From NCBI RefSeq assembly GCF_024623325.1, contig NZ_JANJZD010000033.1, forward strand, positions 1 to 49,775: a DNA stretch of 49,775 bases, in the 5' to 3' direction. Origin of the DNA: Acetatifactor muris (GTDB lineage: Bacteria > Bacillota > Clostridia > Lachnospirales > Lachnospiraceae). Each line of letters opens with the position of its first letter. Position 1 is the stretch's first letter. Positions 7,550 through 16,229 of this stretch are shown here, one piece after another. The notes beneath the pieces were generated by a model. It worked only from the letters and a program-made list of their open reading frames with translations, had not been told where the DNA came from and did no database searches. Made by a program: the position numbers and the translations under genes.

Positions 7550-8836
7550 TCAGTTAAAATCCCCGTTCCATACAGGCATATTTGTGAGATATTCTGCCAA
7601 AACGGCGGGAACATAATAAGCGCCGTAATCCTTCAGACCGTCTTCCTGCTCCTGTTCGGGCAGCTCTACATAAAAGCGATAGTAAGGCATAAAGTATTCC
7701 TCATATTTTCCGCTTCGATATACAAGATCCACTCCGGCGATATATTCCTGACCGGGCATGCTGCAGGGAACCGTGGTGATGTAATTCCCGTTCAGCAGCA
7801 GGTCTGTCGCTTCTTCTGCGGAGATAATGGGGTAATCCCCCACTTTATCGGACAGATTGGGCCGGAAGACTCTGGCCATATAAAATTTCCCCTCATCATT
7901 ACAATAAAAGGCCACCCGATTGAAATGATAGTTGAGAATCTGCTCTGTGAGACTTCCCTCCGTCTCGAAAAACGTAATGTGATACATTTGCTGACGGTAG
8001 ATATTGTAATCGCCGCCGTAAATGTTCATCTGAGGCTTTTCCATGGCAATCAGATCAGGATACGTTTCCAGCAGATATCCGGCCACGGCCAGGATGTCAT
8101 CATAGGAGGAGTCATGGGTAAAGCGGCAGCCTTCCGGCAGTGAGATGGCAGGTTCAAAGGTGATGGTGGCAGTCATGGATACATCCACTTCGATTTTGAT
8201 ACCGTTTTGTTCTGCGATAATTGCTGTGGGATTGAAATACCCCTCCGGCACCTTCCCCTCAAACTTCTCCGTGATAATGGCCTGCTCCCCGGCATCAGGA
8301 GTATTGTCTGTGATTTCCAGTGTGTCCGTATTCATGGAAAGCCGGGTGGCAATTTCCAGCAGAAAGCTTTCCATGGCGTCAAAATCTGTACCGGATACAA
8401 GAAAGTCTGTATCATGGGACAGGGCGTTCCGATAGACAGGAAGAGAGGACAATTCCGTGTCTTCATTCCAGGGATTGGCGTCAGTCAGATCGGATATATC
8501 ATAGGCCATATAGCCTTCATAGCCCATGGATTCGCTGGTGCTCTCAGAGACAGTGAGCATGGGGAGGTCGGATGGAGTGTCAGTACCACTTTCCACAGGA
8601 TGGATATACCGTATTCCGGCCCAAACAGCCAAAACGGCACATGCCGCCAATGCGCCCCATCTGAACCATGGAGTTCTGCCGCCAGCGCCTTTTGAAGGCG
8701 CGGCTTCTGCAATGTACTTTTCGTCGGCTTCTCCCAGCGCAAGTAAAATGCGTTCTTCTTTTAACATGCCTTTCTTTTTTGAAATCTGGTTTTCTTCTGA
8801 AATCTGCTTTTCTTTTAAAATCTGCTCTTCCTTCAT
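7550..8836 (-). CDS. Membrane anti-sigma-factor-like protein
   Basis: A 428-residue single-pass membrane protein. A charged cytoplasmic N-terminus (1-58) precedes one transmembrane helix (about 59-78, WGALAACAVLAVWAG) and a large extracellular domain. The gene is translationally coupled to the ECF sigma gene upstream through an ATGA overlap, which is the standard sigma/anti-sigma arrangement. No zinc-binding anti-sigma motif is visible, so the assignment rests on context and topology. The first 40 residues contain near-repeats (EEQILKEKQIS, EENQISKKK) encoded by similar short DNA repeats, suggesting slippage. The extracellular region contains repeated Thr/Glu/Asp-rich stretches and no domain I can name. 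Confidence 0.7.
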   Translation of the reverse strand: MKEEQILKEKQISEENQISKKKGMLKEERILLALGEADEKYIAEAAPSKGAGGRTPWFRWGALAACAVLAVWAGIRYIHPVESGTDTPSDLPMLTVSESTSESMGYEGYMAYDISDLTDANPWNEDTELSSLPVYRNALSHDTDFLVSGTDFDAMESFLLEIATRLSMNTDTLEITDNTPDAGEQAIITEKFEGKVPEGYFNPTAIIAEQNGIKIEVDVSMTATITFEPAISLPEGCRFTHDSSYDDILAVAGYLLETYPDLIAMEKPQMNIYGGDYNIYRQQMYHITFFETEGSLTEQILNYHFNRVAFYCNDEGKFYMARVFRPNLSDKVGDYPIISAEEATDLLLNGNYITTVPCSMPGQEYIAGVDLVYRSGKYEEYFMPYYRFYVELPEQEQEDGLKDYGAYYVPAVLAEYLTNMPVWNGDFN

Positions 8837-9393
8837 AAGACAATACCTTCCTTCTCCAAAAGGGTTCTCAGCTCATTCCGCGTTCGAAACAGCGTCATCT
8901 TTACTTTGCTCTCACTGACATGGAGATCAGCCGCAATTTCTCTGACGGAACACAGATACCAGTAGCGCTGCATAAAGATTTTCCGCGTTTCTGACTTAAG
9001 AGAAGCAAGAAAGCGGTTGAGGATATCCGTCAGCACCAGACCATCCACAATCTGCTCCACAGAATCGGCAGCGGGAATGCAGTCCTGCAGTTCCTCCAGA
9101 GCAAGTATGGTCTGGCCGCGGCCTCTCTTCCTGGCAGTATGGTGCTGATACCTGCTCAGAGACAGATTGCGGGTGATTTTGCCGAGAAAGGCGGATAAGC
9201 GTTCCGGACGATGGGGCGGTATGCTGTTCCATGCCTTCAGCCAGGTTTCACTGACACATTCTTCGCTGTCTTCGGCGTTGCGCAGTATGTTGTATGCGAT
9301 AAAATGACAGTATTTTCCATATTTTTTCGTGGTTTCCGAGATGGCACTTTCCGAGCGCGCCCAATATAAATCCAGAATCTGTTTATCGTCCAT
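8833..9393 (-). CDS. ECF-type RNA polymerase sigma factor
   Basis: This 186-residue protein has a sigma-70 region 2 (about 12-80, including NAEDSEECVSETWLKAWNSI) and a region 4 helix-turn-helix (about 130-180, YLCSVREIAADLHVSESKVK). These are the minimal parts of extracytoplasmic-function sigma factors. GGAAAGGAG precedes the ATG. It overlaps the anti-sigma-like gene by 4 bases. Such pairs respond to envelope stress and usually drive their own promoter. A possible -10-like element (TATTATAGT) lies about 60 bases upstream on the minus strand, but I cannot define a convincing -35. Confidence 0.92.
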   Translation of the reverse strand: MDDKQILDLYWARSESAISETTKKYGKYCHFIAYNILRNAEDSEECVSETWLKAWNSIPPHRPERLSAFLGKITRNLSLSRYQHHTARKRGRGQTILALEELQDCIPAADSVEQIVDGLVLTDILNRFLASLKSETRKIFMQRYWYLCSVREIAADLHVSESKVKMTLFRTRNELRTLLEKEGIVL

Positions 9394-9717
9394 GGGTTTC
9401 TCCTTTCCGCAGGGCAGCAGGACTTTTACAGGAAATGAGGGGTTCTACTATAATACACGGCAAATGGCCTCTTCCGGTCACAGTTTTTCCTGATATCTGT
9501 GAAAAATTTCAACGGCCGGCCGAAGTGCTGCTCAACAGACAGATAAGTCATTTCATATAGGCAGCTTTGAATGCCTTTATAGTAATAATACCGCAGTGAG
9601 GCGGGAATTTCCAGGGCTGTGAAGGATGCCGTTAAGAATTGTTTAGATTTAACGGTATATTTTTTTAGAATCGGGCGTTATCTTTATAGGAAGCAAACTG
9701 TGAGAGGAGGTTTCTGA
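9394..9717. other. Divergent intergenic region between the sigma gene and the large lipoprotein gene
   Basis: This 324-base region serves both divergent genes. It contains no open frame I can support. A hairpin CCGTTAA/TTAACGG (9629-9635/9649-9655) is followed by TATATTTTTTT, which could act as an attenuator or terminator within the leader of the lipoprotein gene, or be part of its promoter region. The ribosome binding site AGAGGAGG (9703-9710) is strong. Confidence 0.4.
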
Positions 9718-12108
9718 ATGATATTACGGAAACGAGGTATTTTGCTGGCAGGCCTTCTGGCGTTGGGGATGACGGCCTGCGGCAGTAAAACAGAGGGAGA
9801 GGATCGTCTGGCGTCGGATAAGGTTTATATTCCTCAGTTTATTGATTTTAAACTGGATGCAGATTCTCTGGCGGCCGGGTGTGCGGACGGACAGAATCTG
9901 TATGTGGCAGCGGAAAAGAATGAGACTGTGCCTGTGGAGGGAGCAAGGAACAGAGATGAGAAGGTAATTCCGGACAAGGGCCTTTACCGTATTCCATTAA
10001 ACGGCAAAGATGCGGTAAGACTGGAACAATATCAGCCGATTTCCCTTCCTGAAGGCATGGAGGGCTATATAAATATACAGGAGCTTTCCGCAGGAGAGAA
10101 TGGTACTCTTTGGGTGACGGAAAATATGTACACATATACTTTTCAGCTTCCTGAGGGGTTCAATGAAGAGACAGATGACAAATGGCAATACCAGAGTGAA
10201 ATTCAGGAAACCACAGTCCGGCGGCAGCTGGATTCTTCGGGAAAAGAACTGAAGCGGGTGGATATCAGTGGACTGGCACAGAAGCTGAATGTGGATTCCG
10301 TGAACAGTACAACATTTGACAGAGAGGGAAATATCTATGCTGTTACGGAAAAGCAGATATTTGCTTTGTCTCCGGAATTGCAGGTGCTCTTTACTGTGGA
10401 AGGTGAAAATCTGTATAACAGGCTGATCCTTCTGGGGGATGGAAATATGGGTTTGATCTCATCTTCCTATGATGAAACAACACAGACTTCCAATAATGTA
10501 ATGCGAACCATTGATGGAAAGACTAAGAACTGGGGAAAGGAGTACCCGATGCCTCTTAATGTGTATGATGTCTGGTCAGGCAGCGGAGAATATCTGTTTT
10601 ATTTTCAGAACGGAGACTCTGTATACGGTTATAAAGCCGGTAACGCAGAAGGTGAAAAACTGTTTTCCTGGGTGGATTCAGACATCGACAGAGATGAAAT
10701 CAACTTCTGGTTTCCGATGGCGGATAGTCGGATAGCGGCAGTGAGTAGGAAATGGGATAATGATAAGGCAAAATATGAACTGATTCTGCTGACTGCCACA
10801 GACAGGACTACTCTGCCGGAGAAAACTATTCTTACCTATGCCACGATGGGACTGGACTGGAATATGAGAAAGAGAATTATTGCGTTTAACAAGTCCAGTG
10901 AAAAATATCGTATTGAAATCAGAGAATACGGCCAGATGAATACCGGAGCCGATAATTCTGCAGGACTTACAAAGCTGAATATGGATTTGTCCACAGGAAA
11001 TGCGCCTGATCTGCTGGATATGGGAGCTTTGCCCATACGGCAGTACAGCGCGAAGGGACTTTTGGAAGATTTATGGCCCTATATTGAAAAGGACCGGGAA
11101 ATTGGCAGAGAGCGGCTGATGGAAAAGGTGTTCCAGGCGGCGGAACAAGATGGAAAGCTATACCAGATATTTGAGACCTTTGCCATTCAGACCGTGGCAG
11201 GAGCGAAGGATGTTGTGGGAGATCGAAAAAGCTGGACGCTGGCGGAACTCCAGGCAGCAAAAGCTCAAATGCCGGAGGGCTGTGCGGTTTTCGGACAGTA
11301 TGATACAAAAGAGAGTATGCTCCAGACGGTTCTGCTCCAGAATATGAATCATTTTGTGGACTGGAATAATGGAAAATGCAGTTTTGACAGTGACAGTTTT
11401 AAAGCATTGCTGGAATTCTGCAACAGTTTTCCCGGGAACAAGGAGATACAGCAGGTTCAGGATGAGGATTATGAAAGCGAAGCTTCTCGCATTATAAATA
11501 AGAAACAGATGCTGGCACAGTTTACTCTGTACGATTTAGGCTGGACATATCAGGAGTATAAAGCGGCATTTGGAGGAGATTTCTCTCTGGTGGGTTATCC
11601 AAGGGAGGATGGCAGTGTGGGCAGCAGCTTTATTCACAGCAGCGGTCTGGCTATGTCCTCCGGATGTAAGGATAAAGAGGGGGCGTGGTCCTTTATGCGT
11701 CAGTTGCTGCTGCCCGGACTGAATGATGAGAATAACTATGCCGGCATGTTCCGTACGAATAAAACGGATTTTGAGTACCAGATCAAAAACGCTATGACTC
11801 CTGAATATCAGGTGGATGAAAATGGGAACCAGGTTCTGGACGAGAACGGAAAGCCGATTCCTCTGCCATTGGGAAGTATGTGGATTTCGGATGATCAGGA
11901 AATTAAGCTTCCACGACCTTCGCAGGATGATTATGACAGATTTATGGAATTATATAATGCCATAGATTCTGAAAATTACAGCGATGAGAATATTACTAAA
12001 ATAATTACGGAAGAGACCGCAGCTTATTTTGCGGGAGACAGGAGTCTGGATGATATTGTCAGGCAGATTCAGAGCAGAGTAAGCCTGTATGTGAGCGAGA
12101 ACAGATAA
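9718..12108 (+). CDS. Large solute-binding lipoprotein with N-terminal propeller-like region
   Basis: A 796-residue lipoprotein. The signal peptide ends in the lipobox MTAC with Cys21 as lipidation site. Residues about 40-370 contain strand-rich stretches resembling a beta-propeller (segments such as GNIYAVTEKQIFALSPELQ). The C-terminal part (about 370-790) resembles family 1 extracellular solute-binding proteins: ITWN-like start TILTYATMGLDW, FNKSSEKYRIEIREY, and LNMDLSTGNAPDLLDMG. No ABC permease or ATPase follows; instead there are a small protein, a second lipoprotein and a two-component system, which suggests sensing or surface binding rather than classical transport. The ATG is fixed by AGAGGAGG 7 bases upstream. 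Confidence 0.8.
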   Translation: MILRKRGILLAGLLALGMTACGSKTEGEDRLASDKVYIPQFIDFKLDADSLAAGCADGQNLYVAAEKNETVPVEGARNRDEKVIPDKGLYRIPLNGKDAVRLEQYQPISLPEGMEGYINIQELSAGENGTLWVTENMYTYTFQLPEGFNEETDDKWQYQSEIQETTVRRQLDSSGKELKRVDISGLAQKLNVDSVNSTTFDREGNIYAVTEKQIFALSPELQVLFTVEGENLYNRLILLGDGNMGLISSSYDETTQTSNNVMRTIDGKTKNWGKEYPMPLNVYDVWSGSGEYLFYFQNGDSVYGYKAGNAEGEKLFSWVDSDIDRDEINFWFPMADSRIAAVSRKWDNDKAKYELILLTATDRTTLPEKTILTYATMGLDWNMRKRIIAFNKSSEKYRIEIREYGQMNTGADNSAGLTKLNMDLSTGNAPDLLDMGALPIRQYSAKGLLEDLWPYIEKDREIGRERLMEKVFQAAEQDGKLYQIFETFAIQTVAGAKDVVGDRKSWTLAELQAAKAQMPEGCAVFGQYDTKESMLQTVLLQNMNHFVDWNNGKCSFDSDSFKALLEFCNSFPGNKEIQQVQDEDYESEASRIINKKQMLAQFTLYDLGWTYQEYKAAFGGDFSLVGYPREDGSVGSSFIHSSGLAMSSGCKDKEGAWSFMRQLLLPGLNDENNYAGMFRTNKTDFEYQIKNAMTPEYQVDENGNQVLDENGKPIPLPLGSMWISDDQEIKLPRPSQDDYDRFMELYNAIDSENYSDENITKIITEETAAYFAGDRSLDDIVRQIQSRVSLYVSENR

Positions 12109-12171
12109 CGAGGCGAGGCAGTGCCGGTCTGTAAACAGGATGAAGCCGGTGAAAAAGAAAAGGAGAGGAAC

Positions 12172-12486
12172 ATGAATAGTATAGGGTTGGAATCTGTATC
12201 AGAGAACAGAGTGAATATGGACAGAACAGTAAATAAAATAAAACCTGGAAGCGGCTGGGAAAAGGCGGGAAAAACATATGTGTGTGAGGCAAAAAGTCAG
12301 GAAAAGCGAGAGAAATTTATGTCGAAAAACGGAGATACACTGGAGCTAAGTGCAGTCGGGAAAAAAATATCAGATTCTGTTTTAATGGGATATTCAAAAG
12401 TTAAGCTGAAACAGCTATATAGTAATCAGAAGATCTCAAAACAGCAGTATGATCGTATTATTAAAAGACAGGATATACAAGAATGA
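12172..12486 (+). CDS. Hypothetical small basic protein
   Basis: This 104-residue protein begins at ATG 12172 after AAAGGAGAGGAAC, 63 bases behind the lipoprotein gene. It is rich in Lys, Ser and Gln, and has no membrane segment or signal peptide. The C-terminal half (KLKQLYSNQKISKQQYDRI) is predicted helical and resembles short linker or chaperone-like proteins only in composition. I do not recognise a family. Its position inside the lipoprotein/two-component cluster is the only hint of role. Confidence 0.55.
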   Translation: MNSIGLESVSENRVNMDRTVNKIKPGSGWEKAGKTYVCEAKSQEKREKFMSKNGDTLELSAVGKKISDSVLMGYSKVKLKQLYSNQKISKQQYDRIIKRQDIQE

Positions 12487-12663
12487 ATAGCAGAGACGAT
12501 TTTAGGTTTGTTTAAATGTTGTTCAGGATTCATTAAGGTTCCTCTGAGATAATGAATATATCAAAGGAAATTGCTTTGAATTCGAAGAGGAAGGAGGAAA
12601 AGAGGTTGGCAGGTGCCTTTATTACCTGTTCAGATACATGAAAAAATGGAAGGAGAAAAACAT

Positions 12664-13167
12664 ATGAAACAGAATAAAAAAATGAAAGCAATTGTAAAGA
12701 AGGGAACAATATTGTGCATAGCAGGTGCAATGGCCTTATCCATAACAGCCTGCGGAGGTGGAAGAAGAGCAACCTCTCAGAACAATAAGCCGGGAATAAC
12801 TCAGTCCGTTGGAAAAGATGCAGAGGATAAAAAAGCTGGAAATCTGGGCGCCAACAGGAAGCCGGAGACAGGAAACGATCAGAAACAGCCGGAGACAGGC
12901 GCCAACAGGAAGCCGGAGACAGGAAACGATCAGAAACAGCCGGAGACAGGCGCCGACAGGAAGCCGGAGACAGGAAACGACCAGAAACAGCCGGAGACAG
13001 GAATCGATAAGGAACAGAATATCGAAGGAAAGGAAAAAGAAGAGAAGAAGGACGACAAGAGCGCATCAGGAAAGCGGGACAAAAAGGATAAGAAAAGCAC
13101 TGCGAAAGATACGGCTGGAACTAGGTTGGCGGATAAGAAAGGCGCCACAGGAAAGAAAAACGGCTGA
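12664..13167 (+). CDS. Repeat-containing lipoprotein
   Basis: A 167-residue predicted lipoprotein. A basic start (KQNKKMKAIVKK) is followed by a hydrophobic segment and the lipobox ITAC with Cys30. The mature part is very hydrophilic: three copies of a 17-residue unit (GANRKPETGNDQKQPET) then a Lys/Glu/Asp-rich tail. Such regions usually act as flexible spacers through the cell wall. AAGGAG lies 8 bases before ATG 12664. A rho-independent terminator follows the stop codon by 8 bases. No catalytic domain is present. Confidence 0.7.
   Translation: MKQNKKMKAIVKKGTILCIAGAMALSITACGGGRRATSQNNKPGITQSVGKDAEDKKAGNLGANRKPETGNDQKQPETGANRKPETGNDQKQPETGADRKPETGNDQKQPETGIDKEQNIEGKEKEEKKDDKSASGKRDKKDKKSTAKDTAGTRLADKKGATGKKNG
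12847..12999 (+). repeat. Three 51-bp in-frame coding repeats
   Basis: Units at 12847-12897, 12898-12948 and 12949-12999 are nearly identical (AAC to GAC in the third, and GAT to GAC further on). Each encodes 17 residues. A partial fourth unit begins at 13000. Near-identity at DNA level implies recent expansion, and copy number is likely to vary between strains. Confidence 0.9.
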
Positions 13168-13175
13168 TGTAAGGG

Positions 13176-13208
13176 GCGGACTGTTTTCCTGTGGACAGTC
13201 CGCTTTTT
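13176..13208 (+). terminator. Rho-independent terminator after the repeat lipoprotein
   Basis: The stem GCGGACTGT (13176-13184) pairs perfectly with ACAGTCCGC (13195-13203), followed by five T residues. It separates the lipoprotein cluster from the response regulator gene. Confidence 0.9.
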
Positions 13209-13308
13209 ACCTGGACAGAAACGACCTTATTTGTTATGCTTTCAGTGTGGGGAACGGGGCTGTTGATCTTATTTAAAAATATTTGAACTGGGAACGGGGG
13301 ACTGATAT

Positions 13309-14025
13309 ATGAGCAAAGAATGTGTATTGATTGTTGAAGATGATGTGGATATCCGGGAGGGGGTGCGTATTCTTCTGGAGAGTGAGGATTACGTAGTGGA
13401 AGAGGCAGAAAACGGGAAACAAGGGTTGGAACTGCTGAAGGAAGAGACGGATCTGGTGATTCTGGATGTGATGATGCCTGGAATGTCGGGACTCAGGACT
13501 TGTGAGGAGATCAGGAAGGTTTCCAATGTTCCTGTGCTTTTTCTGACGGCGAAGGCACAGGAGTCTGATAAGCTGATCGGACTGATGGCAGGAGGAGACG
13601 ATTATCTGCCAAAGCCGTTTTCCTATGCGGAGCTTCTGGGAAGGGTAAAGGCGCTGCTTCGTCGGTATAATATATACATGGGCAGGAATCTTCCACAGAG
13701 TGAGAGCAGGGAAATGTACCTGGAAAAGAGCGGTATTCGGATACACGAAACATTTAATGAGGTTTTTGTCAATGGTGTGGAAAAAGAAGTATCAGATATC
13801 GAGTACCATATTTTGCTTCTGATGATGCAGCATCCCGGAAAAATATTCTCGGCGCAGAATCTGTATGAAAGTGTCTGGGAAGAACCGTATTTCTATTCCT
13901 GTAATGCCACGGTTATGGTTCACATCAGAAAGCTTCGGGTGAAGATAGAAAAAGATCCGCAAAACCCCAGATACATCAGGACAGTGTGGGGAAAGGGGTA
14001 TAAATTTGAACCGGATACGAAGTAA
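13309..14025 (+). CDS. OmpR/PhoB-family response regulator
   Basis: A 238-residue regulator with a receiver domain (1-120) and a winged-helix DNA-binding domain (about 140-236). The acidic pocket is E10-D11-D12, the phospho-acceptor Asp lies in VILDVMMPG, and the switch Thr and Lys are in LFLTAKAQ and YLPKPFSYAELL. The C-terminal signature is VWGKGYKFE. It overlaps the histidine kinase gene by 20 bases, so the two form a pair. The likely regulon is local, such as the upstream lipoproteins, but this is inference. Confidence 0.93.
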   Translation: MSKECVLIVEDDVDIREGVRILLESEDYVVEEAENGKQGLELLKEETDLVILDVMMPGMSGLRTCEEIRKVSNVPVLFLTAKAQESDKLIGLMAGGDDYLPKPFSYAELLGRVKALLRRYNIYMGRNLPQSESREMYLEKSGIRIHETFNEVFVNGVEKEVSDIEYHILLLMMQHPGKIFSAQNLYESVWEEPYFYSCNATVMVHIRKLRVKIEKDPQNPRYIRTVWGKGYKFEPDTK

Positions 14026-15313
14026 AATAAATTCTATGTATTTTCTTCTGCTCAGACTGCTGACAGGAGCGGCAGCGGCAGCGTTTCTCTTTTTCTGGGG
14101 ATTAAATAATATCGGGACATATATTGTTGACAGGTTTTATGATTCAAATTATGTCACTCGAAGAGAACTGGCCTATGTTGAAAAACTTCAGCGCTATATT
14201 GATGAGAAAGAACTGGATTCCAGAAATGCAGGAGCATTGAATTCCTGGGTTAAAAAGCAGAAAATGATTTCTGTCCAGATTTATAAAGACGACATTCTGA
14301 TTTTTGATTCAGAATATCCGGAACAGGTATTATGGGACGAAGATATTGCCTTGAATGAGTATGTATGGGAAAATTATTATACTGTTACTTTTTCTGACGG
14401 GTCGGCGAGGGTAAGCATCTGGGGAACCTATGCCTATCAGCTTTATAACTATGTCTTACTGGCAGCGGTGGCAGTTTCCTTTTTGCTTTTTCTGGCGTTA
14501 GTGCTTTTGGGCATACGTACAAAAATGAATTATATACTGCTCTTAAATGACGAGATCAAGATATTGGAAAGCGGGAGTCTGGATTATAAAATTACGGTAA
14601 AAGGTAAGGATGAACTTGCAGCGTTGGCAGAAGGCCTGGATTGTATGCGTGAGTCATTCCGTAATCTGATTGACAGTGAAGCGAAGATCATGAATGAGAA
14701 CCGGAAAATTATAACTGAAATGTCCCATGATCTGCGTACACCTGTGACCTCCATTATGCTGTATACGGAAATTCTGAAAAAGGGAAAGTACAAAAGCGAG
14801 GAGCAGCTGACGGAATATCTTGAGAAAATAGACAGGAAAGCCTGCCGAATGAAGCAGCTGACAGATCATCTTTTTGAGTATTCCCTGGTGACAGGAGAAA
14901 CGGAGATTGTTCTGGAGGAAGCGGAAACCTTTGAGGTGCTGTTTTATGATCTGATTTCGGAGAGCTGCAGTTATCTGCAGCAGAAGGGTTTTCGGACGGA
15001 AGTGACGGTGGAATGGATCGGAAGGAAGACAATTGTCTGCACAGACTACATTATCAGGATGATGGACAATATTGTTTCTAATATTATAAAATATGCCGAT
15101 ATGGAAGTACCGGTAGTCGTCTGTTCTGTTTGCGAGGGAAACATGGCTGGTTTTGCATTTGAAAATGCTGTGCGGAAAGACGGTGATAAGGCAGAGAGCA
15201 CCTGTGTGGGAATACAGAGTATAAAAAGTATGATGGTGAAAATGAACGGAAGCTGCAGGGTACGGCAGGGGCAGGAACAGTTTAGGATAGAACTTCTTTT
15301 TCCTCTGCTTTAA
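14006..15313 (+). CDS. Membrane sensor histidine kinase
   Basis: A 435-residue kinase with two membrane helices (about 12-32 and 146-170) flanking an extracellular sensor of about 110 residues, then a HAMP-like linker, a HisKA H-box (EMSHDLRTPVTSIMLY) and a HATPase domain whose N-box reads NIVSNIIKYAD. The canonical DxGxG G1 box is absent: after GFAFENAVRKD the sequence goes straight to VGIQSIKSMM. This is seen in some VanS-like clostridial kinases but should be noted. TTG 14006 is preferred because AAAGGGG lies 7 bases upstream; ATG 14036 has no ribosome binding site. Confidence 0.87.
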   Translation: MNRIRSKINSMYFLLLRLLTGAAAAAFLFFWGLNNIGTYIVDRFYDSNYVTRRELAYVEKLQRYIDEKELDSRNAGALNSWVKKQKMISVQIYKDDILIFDSEYPEQVLWDEDIALNEYVWENYYTVTFSDGSARVSIWGTYAYQLYNYVLLAAVAVSFLLFLALVLLGIRTKMNYILLLNDEIKILESGSLDYKITVKGKDELAALAEGLDCMRESFRNLIDSEAKIMNENRKIITEMSHDLRTPVTSIMLYTEILKKGKYKSEEQLTEYLEKIDRKACRMKQLTDHLFEYSLVTGETEIVLEEAETFEVLFYDLISESCSYLQQKGFRTEVTVEWIGRKTIVCTDYIIRMMDNIVSNIIKYADMEVPVVVCSVCEGNMAGFAFENAVRKDGDKAESTCVGIQSIKSMMVKMNGSCRVRQGQEQFRIELLFPLL

Positions 15314-15425
15314 AAATATTGGATTACTTCTATCGGTGGGAGATTTACTGTTTCGTCGGCGATGGTGTATCGGACATGCCCTGTATGAGCGATGAATATC
15401 CTGCGGATGAAGTGAAAGCAGAACT

Positions 15426-15707
15426 TCAGTCTTCCTGCTGAGAAGCCGTTGTCTCACTCTTCGCCGGGTCTCCCGGTGCTGCTTTGCCGGTGAGCCTGCC
15501 ATACACCCAGCTGTAAATCCAGATGAGCAGGGGAATGATAAAGGTACCTGCCAGACAGACGCGGAACCACTGTGCCGAAGCGGAGTTGTCCACAATGGCG
15601 GCGATCAGGGTAATGACATAGAGAAGGGCCAGCAAAACCACGCCCACAATGGCCACAAGCTGTCGGGAAGTCATTTTCTTTTTCACTGATTTTTCGGTCT
15701 GCTTCAT
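15426..15707 (-). CDS. Small membrane protein with two transmembrane segments
   Basis: A 93-residue protein starting at the ATG at 15707, preceded on its strand by AGTGAGG. It has a basic N-terminus (KQTEKSVKKKMTSRQ) and hydrophobic segments at about 17-38 (LVAIVGVVLLALLYVITLI) and 53-70 (AGTFIIPLLIWIYSWVYG), with an acidic, Ser/Thr-rich tail. It is convergent with the histidine kinase gene. Similar small two-helix proteins are frequent in Lachnospiraceae, with no known role that I can cite. Confidence 0.65.
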   Translation of the reverse strand: MKQTEKSVKKKMTSRQLVAIVGVVLLALLYVITLIAAIVDNSASAQWFRVCLAGTFIIPLLIWIYSWVYGRLTGKAAPGDPAKSETTASQQED

Positions 15708-15803
15708 AGGAAACCTCACTTTTATTCTGTATTTTGGATATGTCTGGCCAAAAGGCAGCACACTTTTTTAAAATTTTTCGTATCTATCATTGCATATTCT
15801 CCG

Positions 15804-16052
15804 GTGAAAGTCAATAACTATGCCGGGGATGCATTGCTAAAGAACAGAGATTTTAAAGGATATGCGGCGGGGGCGCTGGAACTGTTGCTGAAGCATGCGT
15901 TTGAGGATATGGGAGCGGAGGCGGTTCACAATTATTTTGAGGCGGAGCGCAGTGCCGCGGTCAGGGCACATCTGAAGGCCGGTTTTACCATTTACCAACG
16001 GGAGAACGGAATAATCAGGCTGTTGATTTCCAGAGAGCAGTACATCAAATGA
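15804..16052 (+). pseudogene. C-terminal fragment of a GNAT acetyltransferase
   Basis: The frame encodes LLKNRDFKGYAAGALELLLK and then GAEAVHNYFEAERSAAVRAH with LKAGF, which is the second half of a RimJ-like GNAT: the helix after the acetyl-CoA loop and motif B. The N-terminal half and the usual G-x-G loop are missing, no ribosome binding site precedes the GTG at 15804, and intact members are about twice as long. It is read as a decayed gene remnant. Confidence 0.6.
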
Positions 16053-16082
16053 TTGCAGATGTTTTTCGAATTGTGATATAAT
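16053..16082 (+). promoter_or_regulatory. Probable promoter of the Sel1-repeat operon
   Basis: TTGCAG (16053-16058) and TATAAT (16077-16082) are spaced by 18 bases, and the -10 is extended (TGA before TATAAT). Downstream, a GC-rich hairpin CCCCAC/GTGGGG (about 16144-16160) lies in the leader before the gene at 16230. Confidence 0.6.
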
Positions 16083-16229
16083 AAAACCAGTATCTGGCGG
16101 CTGATTCAGGAAATCGGGATATCTTAATTGAATGGCCGGTGCCCCACTGCAGGTGGGGTGCTTTCGGAAATGATACATGGCATATTTTGAGAAAGAGAGC
16201 GAACATTTTCAGGATGAAAGGAGTAAGTC

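Noticed and set aside
15320..15441. Short frame with VGDGVSDMPCMSDEYP, resembling the last motif of HAD phosphatases
   Set aside because: Only about 40 codons, no start signal and no other HAD motif nearby; chance similarity is possible.
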